Below are positions 1-6,131 of a DNA stretch of 6,225 nucleotides, one piece after another. Source of the stretch: an uncultured Corynebacterium sp. (GTDB lineage Bacteria; Actinomycetota; Actinomycetes; Mycobacteriales; Mycobacteriaceae). The translations under genes were made by a program, and so were the position numbers. Location of the stretch: positions 1 through 6,225 of the forward strand of contig CAMIPB010000056.1 in the NCBI GenBank assembly GCA_946223355.1, given 5' to 3'. How positions within the stretch are numbered: position 1 is the stretch's first letter; each line of letters opens with the position of its first letter. The notes beneath the pieces were generated by a model. That model was not told where the DNA came from, searched no databases, and worked only from the letters and a program-made list of their open reading frames with translations.

Positions 1-39
1 ATTAACAGTCGAATGCTCTGCCAACTGAGCTATGGAGGA
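1..39 (-). tRNA. tRNA-Asn (anticodon GTT), 5' part only
   Basis: Read on the minus strand, this is the first 39 nucleotides of a tRNA: acceptor strand TCCTCCA, T8, a D arm with GCTC/GAGC stem and an AGTTGGCA loop, A26, anticodon 5' stem TTCGA, then loop CTGTTAA with anticodon GTT at window positions 6-4. That anticodon reads asparagine codons AAC and AAU. The 3' half (rest of the anticodon stem, T arm, acceptor 3' strand) lies beyond the left edge. The gene points away from the polysaccharide operon. The D and anticodon arms resemble actinobacterial tRNA-Asn as I remember it; this is a comparison from memory, not a search. Confidence 0.93.
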
Positions 40-66
40 TTATGCGTATGCTGCTAAGCAAGTGGC

Positions 67-115
67 CTTGCTCTGTGCAACGAGATATAACTATATAGGG
101 AGCTAGGAGAGCAAG
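67..115. repeat. Inverted repeat around the divergent promoter core
   Basis: CTTGCTCT at 67-74 is repeated exactly, in inverted orientation, as AGAGCAAG at 108-115. The arms are 33 bases apart and centred at 91. A smaller inverted repeat, ATATA-AC-TATAT (85-96), sits almost at the same centre. The outer arms contain or touch the -35-like hexamers on both strands, so the symmetry may simply be two promoters facing away from each other, or it may also be a binding site for a dimeric regulator. Confidence 0.5.
68..97 (+). promoter_or_regulatory. Candidate operon promoter, divergent from the tRNA promoter
   Basis: On the plus strand TTGCTC (68-73) is followed after 18 bases by TATATA (92-97). 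A start near 104 would give a leader of about 160 bases before the first glycosyltransferase. The hexamers overlap the tRNA promoter on the other strand, so the two promoters would share one AT-rich core. Another AT-rich hexamer, TATATA at 144-149, lacks a convincing -35 but could serve as an actinobacterial -10. Which is used cannot be decided from sequence alone. Confidence 0.3.
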
Positions 116-118
116 CAA
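90..118 (-). promoter_or_regulatory. Likely promoter of the tRNA-Asn gene
   Basis: On the minus strand there is TTGCTT (118-113), a 17-base spacer, then TATAGT (95-90), a good match to a housekeeping sigma-70/SigA promoter. Transcription would begin near position 83 and give a leader of roughly 44 bases before the mature tRNA 5' end, which RNase P would remove. The spacing and orientation suit the tRNA gene. The start site is predicted only by eye. Confidence 0.45.
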
Positions 119-184
119 ATTAGCTGCTCAGCGGGGGAAATTGTATATAGAGTGGTGGTCTCTGTGACTTCATCGAGAATGGGG

Positions 185-221
185 TTAAGGGTGGTAATGT
201 TTAATTTACGTGTTTAAGGGT
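185..221 (+). repeat. Direct repeat TTAAGGGT x2 in the leader
   Basis: TTAAGGGT occurs at 185-192 and 214-221, 29 bases apart. Each copy contains an AAGGG Shine-Dalgarno-like core and lies a few bases ahead of a short ORF start (ATG 197 and ATG 229). It may therefore be a pair of ribosome binding sites, a pair of operator half-sites, or coincidence. Confidence 0.35.
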
Positions 222-249
222 TCGGCCCATGTGCCAATGTAGATGCGGT

Positions 250-256
250 AGGAAGG
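250..256 (+). promoter_or_regulatory. Ribosome binding site fixing the TTG start at 263
   Basis: AGGAAGG ends at 256. The first in-frame TTG (257) touches it directly, leaving no spacing, whereas the second TTG (263) lies 6 bases downstream. The second start also gives MRILVVSQYW, the usual beginning of this glycosyltransferase family, so 263 is preferred. Confidence 0.7.
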
Positions 257-262
257 TTGCAG

Positions 263-1576
263 TTGCGCATTTTGGTAGTTAGCCAATATTGGACTCCTGA
301 AGCGAGCGTGCCGCAGAGAAGGTGGTCATGGCTTAGCCGAATGTTGGTCGAGGCCGGACATGAGGTGTTCGTAATTGCGCCGCCGCCCAATTTCAGTCGA
401 AACGTGACGTTTCGGACCTGGCGACGTCAAAGGCTGTTTAAGCCGGCGGAATTTGTTGAGTTTGGGGAAAGCGGCGAAAAGATACTTCGTTCAGGATTTG
501 TCCCAGCGGGGCGGTCGTTAACTCTGAGGATTTTGAATCAGGCTACGGTTGCGTTGGGCATGGTTTGGGCTGCTGTGTCTAGGAAGCAGCTGTTACGTGA
601 ATTTGACCCCGAAATTGTCATCGGTACAGTCCCAGCTCTGCCTACGGCTGTTGTTACACGAATGATCGCTAGTTTATTGGGTAAGCCCTACATTATTGAT
701 CTGAGGGACGCTTGGCCCGATCTCCTAAGGGACTGGGAACGGTGGAACGAGGACGTTGGAGAACCATCACTTCGGGAAAAATTCCTAAGTAAGGGGCCTG
801 CGCAAGTCCTAATTCTGCTGGTTGAAATATTTGTTAACGCCTGCCTGGAAAAAGCTGATGGTCTGATCTTAACTTCGTCTCTTTTGGCGTCGGAGTTACA
901 AGAAGGAAGGAAAAAACTAGGGTATCCGGAAATTCCAATTGGCGTTATTCGAAATGTATTTCCAGGTCCTGTAAAGATTGAAAAGGAAGACGCGGAAAAA
1001 CAGGCACCTCTCAAGGTGGTTTACGCCGGAACGATTGGTAGGGCACAGCAGCTATCGAATGCGCTCTACGCGATGGATATTGCCAGACAGAGGGGAGTAG
1101 ATATTAGCCTAAAGCTATTGGGGGACGGAGCAGCGAAGGCGGCATTAGAAGAGCTTGCGGATGAGCTGGGTGTTGATGCAAAGTTTGAGGGTAAAGCAGG
1201 TCCTGAAAGGTTGTGGGAGTGCTATAAGTGGGCGGATACCGCATTGGTGCACTTGGCTGAGTGGGAGCCCTTAAAACGGGCTGTACCTTCCAAGACGTAT
1301 GAGTTGATGGAAGCTGGAATGCACATTACTGCAGTTGTACAGGGGGAGACGGCTGATATTATTCTCGAAAATTGTGCTGGAATTGTAGTGGAGCCTGGCC
1401 GTCCTGATTTGTTGGCAACTGCATGGGAGTCTCTAACGCGAGAGCCGAACTTGTTGATTGTGGGAAATGAACCGAAGGAATGGGTCCGCAAAGAGCGAAA
1501 AGAAAATGTACCCGCAGAGCTTTTTGCCACACTGTTTGGCGTGAAAGAAGGAAGTTCTAATGATAAAACCTCTTAA
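263..1576 (+). CDS. GT4-type glycosyltransferase (WbuB-like)
   Basis: A 437-residue GT-B fold glycosyltransferase that should transfer a sugar from a nucleotide donor to a lipid-linked glycan at the inner face of the membrane; donor and acceptor cannot be read from sequence. The N-terminal domain opens with MRILVVSQYWTPE (1-13), the acceptor-side Rossmann strand of WbuB-like enzymes, and carries DLRDAWPD at 146-153. The C-terminal donor-binding domain has YAGTIG (254-259), LLGDG (285-289) and VPSKTYELMEAG (341-352). E347 fits the second glutamate of the GT4 E-x7-E motif; the first position is R339, a change I recall from PSKxxE-type relatives. A hydrophobic, amphipathic stretch near 180-195 may help membrane attachment. 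Length is normal for the family. The start is TTG, chosen by RBS spacing. It is the first gene of the operon, and its 3' end overlaps the next gene by 17 bases. Confidence 0.88.
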   Translation: MRILVVSQYWTPEASVPQRRWSWLSRMLVEAGHEVFVIAPPPNFSRNVTFRTWRRQRLFKPAEFVEFGESGEKILRSGFVPAGRSLTLRILNQATVALGMVWAAVSRKQLLREFDPEIVIGTVPALPTAVVTRMIASLLGKPYIIDLRDAWPDLLRDWERWNEDVGEPSLREKFLSKGPAQVLILLVEIFVNACLEKADGLILTSSLLASELQEGRKKLGYPEIPIGVIRNVFPGPVKIEKEDAEKQAPLKVVYAGTIGRAQQLSNALYAMDIARQRGVDISLKLLGDGAAKAALEELADELGVDAKFEGKAGPERLWECYKWADTALVHLAEWEPLKRAVPSKTYELMEAGMHITAVVQGETADIILENCAGIVVEPGRPDLLATAWESLTREPNLLIVGNEPKEWVRKERKENVPAELFATLFGVKEGSSNDKTS

Positions 1577-3068
1577 GGTTGTGGAGGATTTAAAAAAAGT
1601 CAACTTTCTTCTGGGGTTTGTCTCGCATGAAATCCTAATTCACTTTGATGAGTTCGTTGAAAAGGCGTTTTTGCGTTTTGGGCGAGCTGGCGAGGATTGG
1701 CGCCTGCTCTCTTGGAGGTACTCGAAAAGGCGGAGTACCTTTTACGAAGAGGGAAATTTTACCGAAGGGTTAGAAAGTCTTTCGAAGAAGAATCGTTTCT
1801 TGAATTACTTCCAGATTGAAAGATTGAAAGAGGCTCGAGAGCGTCTCAATTTTCCGATTTACCCTTCTAAGGATTTTTCTAAAATTGCAAGAAGTGCACC
1901 TACGCTATATTTTGTAACCAATTCCTTCCCACATACCACTTCGGGCTATGCAGTTAGAACAGAAAATGTTGCATTTCTGCTACGCCGAAATGGAATTCCT
2001 GTAAGAGTGTGCACGAGAGCTGGATATCCCTTGGTGGTTGGGCGGTGGGAGAGAGAAACCCGCTTAAATCAGCGAAAGCAAGGCCTTGTCAGGCTTATTC
2101 CGTGGAGATATTGTTGGAAAGTTAGGTCGCGACGTCGGCAAGCTGTAAAGTTGCTCGAAAGGGAAGCTAGAAATTGTAGTGCACAGCTAATAATTACTAC
2201 GACAAGTTTTGAGAGGGCTTCCGTTGTCTCTGAGGTTGCTCGCAATTTGAATATCCCATGGGCATACGAAGTGCGAGGTGAACCGGAGGCTACTTGGTTA
2301 GCAGCACCATTCAAGGACCGCAGTAAGGCTTCCGAATTCTATGCCCGTTCTAAGGAGAAGGAAAATGAAGCTGTCGCAAAGTCGGGAGCTCAAATCTTCC
2401 TGAGTAGAGTCTCACAATTGTCATTCGCTGAAAGGGGAGTCTCCCTTTCGAGACCCATAGTTTTGCCAAATGCTTTCGGTGTAGACGAGAGTTTAAATGA
2501 AGAAACGCCTCAACTCAACACTTCTTCGTTGCTCAACACTGCAGACGAAATTGTCGTTGGAAGTGTCTCGTCGCTGGTCGGATATGAAGGCTTTGACATA
2601 TTACTTGACGCCCTAGCTCTTACCGATGAACGATTCAAAGTGCTTTTAGTTGGAGGAGGCGGGGAAAAGGCCTCTCTTGAAAAGCGGGTTGCTGACCTAG
2701 GACTTCAAGACCGCGTTCGGTTTGCGGGACCACAGCCGCACGCTGAAATCGGAGAATGGTATAAGAAGCTGGATATCTTTGTGCTACCGCGGAGAGATCA
2801 CGCTGTTACTAGAACAGTAACTCCAATCAAACACTTCGAAGCGATGGCGCGTGGCATACCGGTAGTCGCGTCAGACCTTCCTGCACTCAGAGAGGCAACT
2901 GGGGGCTTAGCTAGCTACTTTCCAGCCGGCGATGCCAACCAGCTAAGTAGATGTCTTAACGAAGTGGCTCGAGGAAAGCATCAAGCAAGGAATGCCCTTT
3001 TATGGGTTAAGCAAAGAACATGGACTAATGTAGGTGGAGCTTTAATTAGCGACGTATGGACTGAATGA
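1560..3068 (+). CDS. GT4-type glycosyltransferase with N-terminal extension
   Basis: A 502-residue glycosyltransferase of GT-B/GT4 type. The catalytic part begins near residue 114 with PTLYFVTNSFPHTTSGYA, where a typical family member would start. The donor-binding domain has VVGSVSSLVGYEGFDIL (332-348), VLLVGGGGEK (361-370), RVRFAGP (385-391) and TPIKHFEAMARGIPVVASDL (421-440). E427 corresponds to the second glutamate of E-x7-E, and T419 stands where the first would be. Residues 1-113 are extra, charged and apparently helical, with no signal peptide or clear membrane segment; I do not recognise them. ATG 1560 has a good RBS (AGAAGGAAG, 1546-1554, 5-base spacing), which supports the extension being translated. 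The gene overlaps its upstream neighbour by 17 bases and shares ATGA with the next. It probably adds a sugar to the same glycan; the substrate is unknown. Confidence 0.86.
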   Translation: MIKPLKVVEDLKKVNFLLGFVSHEILIHFDEFVEKAFLRFGRAGEDWRLLSWRYSKRRSTFYEEGNFTEGLESLSKKNRFLNYFQIERLKEARERLNFPIYPSKDFSKIARSAPTLYFVTNSFPHTTSGYAVRTENVAFLLRRNGIPVRVCTRAGYPLVVGRWERETRLNQRKQGLVRLIPWRYCWKVRSRRRQAVKLLEREARNCSAQLIITTTSFERASVVSEVARNLNIPWAYEVRGEPEATWLAAPFKDRSKASEFYARSKEKENEAVAKSGAQIFLSRVSQLSFAERGVSLSRPIVLPNAFGVDESLNEETPQLNTSSLLNTADEIVVGSVSSLVGYEGFDILLDALALTDERFKVLLVGGGGEKASLEKRVADLGLQDRVRFAGPQPHAEIGEWYKKLDIFVLPRRDHAVTRTVTPIKHFEAMARGIPVVASDLPALREATGGLASYFPAGDANQLSRCLNEVARGKHQARNALLWVKQRTWTNVGGALISDVWTE

Positions 3069-4381
3069 AAGGTGGCATGTTGGGTACTCAACTGTCTGGA
3101 GACTGTGAACGGCCGGACCTTTGCGTCATTGGGCTAGGGTACATCGGCTTGCCAACAGCCTTAGTCTTTTCGGAACTATTGCCAAACGTAGTGGGCGTGG
3201 ACAATGATCGGTCAAAGTTCGAAGCATTAGCGCAAGCTGAAAGTACCATTCCGGAACATGGGATTCAGGACAAATTGCGGGACGCGGTATCTTCTGGGCG
3301 GCTCCGTTTTTCACTACGACCAGTTGTGGCTCGAACTTATATTATCGCAGTTCCCACTCCCATGAACGAAGACAAGAAAGTCGATATGTCGATGGTTGAG
3401 GAAGCCGTAGATTCGATTTCGAATTTGCTGGTCGGTGATGAACTCATTGTAATCGAGTCGACCTCTCCTCCTGGCTCAACAGAAGGATTACGCAAACGGC
3501 TTGTGCACGAGAGACCGGACTTGACTTTCGAGGAGGAACTTCAAGATTCGGTACATGTTGTCTACTGCCCCGAACGAGTATTGCCAGGAGCGATATTTGA
3601 AGAGCTGCGTTCCAATAGTCGCATCGTGGGAGGCGATAGTTCTGTGGCAATTCAACGTGCCAAAGAACTTTATGCGGGAATCTGTAGTGGTGAAATATCG
3701 ACAACTGATAGTAAAACGGCCGAGCTAGCGAAATTGACTGAGAATGCCTTCCGGGACGTCAATATAGCCTTCGCTAATGAAGTATCGATGATTGCAGATG
3801 AAATTGGCGCTGACGGGCTGGAAGTCATTGAGTTGGCGAATCGCCACCCTAGAGTGGATATACTCGACCCAGGCCCCGGAGTCGGCGGTCATTGTATTGC
3901 GGTTGACCCGTGGTTTATCGTGGGGGCCGCCCCCAATCGAAGCCGTATTATCCAGACTGCTCGGGATGTGAACGACTTCAAGGCACAGTGGGTGGTCGAA
4001 AAGGTCGCTGAACAAATCGAGGACGGCCGGTGCCGTGAAATTAACGTTTTAGGTTTGTCTTTTAAAGCGAATGTTGATGATCTTAGGCTATCGCCTAGCA
4101 TCGATATTGTTAGCAGGTTGGCAAGAAAGTATCCGCAAATACGAATTCATACCTTTGACCCTTACGTAGCCGAGAGACCCAAGGAGCTAGAGGGCTTTTC
4201 AAACGTCAACTTCTGTCTTCACCGGGACAATCTCGCTCCGGAGACGATGACGGTCTTGCTCGTTGCGCATAGTGTCTATTTGGACTGGATCCGAAAGGAA
4301 TTCCTTGGTAAGAGTTTGCTCGACTTTACCGGAAAAGTGATAGCCCACAGGGCTCACGGGGAACGCAGAGTTGGAGACTGA
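3065..4381 (+). CDS. wecC: UDP-N-acetyl-D-mannosamine dehydrogenase
   Basis: Oxidises UDP-ManNAc to UDP-ManNAcA with two NAD+ in the cytoplasm, supplying an acidic sugar donor. At 438 residues it has the family's usual length. The NAD-binding Rossmann motif is GLGYIG (23-28), with VGVD (43-46) at the end of the second strand. PERVLPG is at 169-175, the central-domain lysine motif LAKLTENAFRD has K223, and the catalytic cysteine is C277 in GVGGHCIAVDPWF (272-284). GLSFKANVDDLR (330-341) begins the UDP-binding C-terminal domain. The VDPWF after the cysteine favours the WecC type over UDP-glucose or UDP-GlcNAc dehydrogenases. ATG 3065 shares ATGA with the upstream stop, consistent with translational coupling, but its own SD is poor. 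ATG 3077 or TTG 3080 behind AAAGG (3068-3072) are real alternatives and would keep the whole Rossmann motif. No epimerase (WecB) to make UDP-ManNAc is in the window. Confidence 0.92.
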   Translation: MKGGMLGTQLSGDCERPDLCVIGLGYIGLPTALVFSELLPNVVGVDNDRSKFEALAQAESTIPEHGIQDKLRDAVSSGRLRFSLRPVVARTYIIAVPTPMNEDKKVDMSMVEEAVDSISNLLVGDELIVIESTSPPGSTEGLRKRLVHERPDLTFEEELQDSVHVVYCPERVLPGAIFEELRSNSRIVGGDSSVAIQRAKELYAGICSGEISTTDSKTAELAKLTENAFRDVNIAFANEVSMIADEIGADGLEVIELANRHPRVDILDPGPGVGGHCIAVDPWFIVGAAPNRSRIIQTARDVNDFKAQWVVEKVAEQIEDGRCREINVLGLSFKANVDDLRLSPSIDIVSRLARKYPQIRIHTFDPYVAERPKELEGFSNVNFCLHRDNLAPETMTVLLVAHSVYLDWIRKEFLGKSLLDFTGKVIAHRAHGERRVGD

Positions 4382-4384
4382 TTT

Positions 4385-5248
4385 GTGATGGGTAGTCGAA
4401 ACATGATTTTGGTCGACGACGGAAAACTGCAACGTCTCCGAGCGCGGCCGTCCTTAGCAGACTATACGCGTCAGTTGTGGGGCAGGAAGAACTTCATCCT
4501 AGCTGAGGCTCGAGGTCGTGCTCTGAGGGGTGGAAGTGATACTTTTTTGGGAAAAGCGTGGATAGTTCTCGACCCACTCTTGCAGGTGCTGCTATATGGG
4601 TTGGTCTTTGGACTTGTTTTGAAGACTAATCGCGGTATTGACAACTTTCTAGGATTTCTGACAATCGGAGTTGTGTTTTACCGTCTTTCAACTAGGGGAT
4701 TCGCGACCGGAACAGGGTTGGTGCAAGGTGCTAGAGCCTTGATTACTTCATTTAATTTCCCCCGAGCGGCGGTTGTATTTTCGAATGGCTGGAAGACACT
4801 GCTGGACTCTATCGCGCCCGCCTTGGTTGCCGTAGTGGTTGCAAGCTTATTTCAAATTGGCAGCGGTATTCATTGGCAGGCAATATTCGTCGTGCCATTG
4901 TTTATTCTCATGCAATTGTTTAACTTGGGAATTTCATTCTTTGTTGCCAGAATTACTGCGTTTATTCCTGACATGCGTACTCCGATATCGCTCATAACTA
5001 GAGCTCTATTTTTCGTTTCAGGAATATTTTTTACAATCGATCGATATGCTGGCCATCGCGTTGTGATGGAGATAATGTATCTCAACCCCATATATCAATT
5101 CCTTTTTGCGGTGAGGTGTTTCGTTCTTGATGGGGAATCGCCGGGACTTTTCACCCTTGTCTACCTGAGCGCCTGGTCTTTCGGGGTGGCGATATTAGGA
5201 TACGTCTATTTTTGGTCCGCTGATGAGAGGTATGCAAATGTCCAATAG
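4385..5248 (+). CDS. ABC-2 type polysaccharide export permease (Wzm/TagG-like)
   Basis: A 287-residue integral membrane protein, the channel half of an ABC exporter for a lipid-linked polysaccharide or teichoic-acid-like polymer. About six hydrophobic segments are visible (roughly 56-79, 87-106, 138-158, 165-190, 203-218, 256-276), preceded by a cytoplasmic amphipathic N-terminus. Family landmarks include FNFPRAAVVFSN (123-134), the segment FFVSGIFFTIDR (209-220) and YLNPIYQFLFAVR (232-244), whose NP and terminal R are typical of ABC-2 transporters of this class. The start is GTG 4385, 8 bases after GGAG (4373-4376); ATG 4388 is a one-codon-shorter alternative. It begins 3 bases after the wecC stop and overlaps the ATPase gene by 11 bases, the usual pairing of these subunits. 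The exact glycan carried is not readable from this protein. Confidence 0.93.
   Translation: MMGSRNMILVDDGKLQRLRARPSLADYTRQLWGRKNFILAEARGRALRGGSDTFLGKAWIVLDPLLQVLLYGLVFGLVLKTNRGIDNFLGFLTIGVVFYRLSTRGFATGTGLVQGARALITSFNFPRAAVVFSNGWKTLLDSIAPALVAVVVASLFQIGSGIHWQAIFVVPLFILMQLFNLGISFFVARITAFIPDMRTPISLITRALFFVSGIFFTIDRYAGHRVVMEIMYLNPIYQFLFAVRCFVLDGESPGLFTLVYLSAWSFGVAILGYVYFWSADERYANVQ
5225..5230 (+). promoter_or_regulatory. Ribosome binding site fixing the ATPase start at 5238
   Basis: GAGAGG lies inside the end of the permease gene, 7 bases before ATG 5238. In-frame ATGs at 5223 and 5232 are, respectively, upstream of and 1 base after this site, so 5238 (MSNSATVV) is the best supported start. Confidence 0.65.
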
Positions 5249-6080
5249 CGCAACGGTGGTCGTTCGGAACCTCACTAAAACCTACAAGTTAACTAAAGCA
5301 GGTTCTGCTCGGGGATTGTTTAATCGTGGCGGATGGACGACAGTTGAAGCGTTAAAATCAATTTCTTTTGTCGCTCACGAGGGCGATGCGATCGGAGTCT
5401 TGGGGAAGAATGGTTCCGGAAAATCAACGCTAATGAATATTATCTCTGGGGGTATCGCACCTACATCTGGAGATGTCTTGGTTAGCGCAGCGCCGACCCT
5501 TCTGAGCGTTTCTGGTGCGCTACAAAGTCATTTGAGCGGTACTCAGAATGCAAAGCTGGGTCTTCTTGCAAAAGGAATGGGTACCGGTGAGGCGGAGGCG
5601 CTGACAAAGGAAGTGATCGCGTGGGCGGACTTGGTAGAGGCCGCAGATCGTCCCTTGAAAACATACTCTTCAGGTATGAAAGCGCGGTTGAAGTTCGCCC
5701 TTGCAACTGCTGCGCCTTCCGAAGTGCTATTGATTGATGAAGCCCTTGCGACAGGAGATTCCGCATTCACTGCGAAAGCGAAAAAGCGGATGGATGAGTT
5801 TCTGGACGGAACGGGAACAATGTTGTTAGTCTCACATTCTGCATCGAGCATTCGTAAGCATTGCAGCCGTGCTATCTGGATTAATGATGGTGAAGTCGTT
5901 TCTGATGGGTCGGTACGAGAAATATCGAAGCCCTATGAGCGTTGGAACAAAGCTCGCGCTGAAGAGGATTTGGATACTGCGGCCCGAATCATCGAGGAAG
6001 TTAAAGTGGACTATCAGAGGCCGAGCATATTGCTTGATAGTGAAGCAAGAAGATTTTTCAACACGCAGTATCCGCAATAG
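5238..6080 (+). CDS. ABC transporter ATPase for polysaccharide export (Wzt/TagH-like)
   Basis: The 280-residue nucleotide-binding subunit that powers the permease encoded just upstream. Walker A is GKNGSGKST (56-64), the ABC signature is YSSGMKARLKF (143-153), Walker B is VLLIDEALATGD (163-174) with catalytic E168, and the H-loop is SH with H200. The region SGALQSHLSGTQNA (92-105) matches the loop of TagH/Wzt-type ATPases that faces the permease. The chain ends about 40 residues after the ABC core, so it lacks the C-terminal carbohydrate-binding domain of O-antigen Wzt proteins and is nearer to teichoic-acid TagH or capsule KpsT types in build. The acidic/helical tail (about 238-280) is not recognised. 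The gene overlaps the permease by 11 bases; ATG 5238 is chosen by its RBS. Confidence 0.93.
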   Translation: MSNSATVVVRNLTKTYKLTKAGSARGLFNRGGWTTVEALKSISFVAHEGDAIGVLGKNGSGKSTLMNIISGGIAPTSGDVLVSAAPTLLSVSGALQSHLSGTQNAKLGLLAKGMGTGEAEALTKEVIAWADLVEAADRPLKTYSSGMKARLKFALATAAPSEVLLIDEALATGDSAFTAKAKKRMDEFLDGTGTMLLVSHSASSIRKHCSRAIWINDGEVVSDGSVREISKPYERWNKARAEEDLDTAARIIEEVKVDYQRPSILLDSEARRFFNTQYPQ

Positions 6081-6131
6081 ATTGCCGGTGAGCCGAGAAT
6101 CTATTTCGAAAGTAGGGACCATCGGGACTGG

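Larger units (their letters stand above)
119..262 (+). other. Non-coding leader of the polysaccharide operon
   Basis: No long reading frame fills this stretch. It has a weak stem (AGAG 149-152 with CTCT 160-163), an 8-base direct repeat and several upstream start codons. ATG at 197 opens a 6-codon ORF (MFNLRV, stop 215-217). ATG at 229 opens a 17-codon ORF beginning MCQCRCGRK (stop 280-282), which overlaps the start of the first glycosyltransferase gene. ATG 236 and ATG 243 reach stops within one or two codons. No known riboswitch class is recognised and no terminator hairpin with a T-run is present. Confidence 0.4.

Noticed and set aside
52..60. TGCTAAGCA palindrome near the tRNA 5' end as an operator
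   Set aside because: Short palindromes of this size are expected by chance, and it falls in the transcribed leader of the tRNA.
149..163. AGAG/CTCT stem with a 7-base loop as a terminator or attenuator
   Set aside because: Only four base pairs and no following T-run; too weak to call.
688..1014. 108-codon open frame on the minus strand inside the first glycosyltransferase gene
   Set aside because: It lies wholly antisense to a well supported gene, its product is of low complexity and unlike any family, and it has no convincing RBS context.
3444..4101. Three overlapping antisense frames within wecC
   Set aside because: They mirror the codon pattern of a strongly conserved dehydrogenase on the plus strand and show no recognisable domains.
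5482..5851. Antisense frames inside the ABC ATPase gene
   Set aside because: Opposite strand of intact Walker B and signature motifs; the products look random.
6081..6131. Terminator after the ATPase gene
   Set aside because: No stable hairpin followed by a T-run could be found, and the following frame suggests the operon continues.
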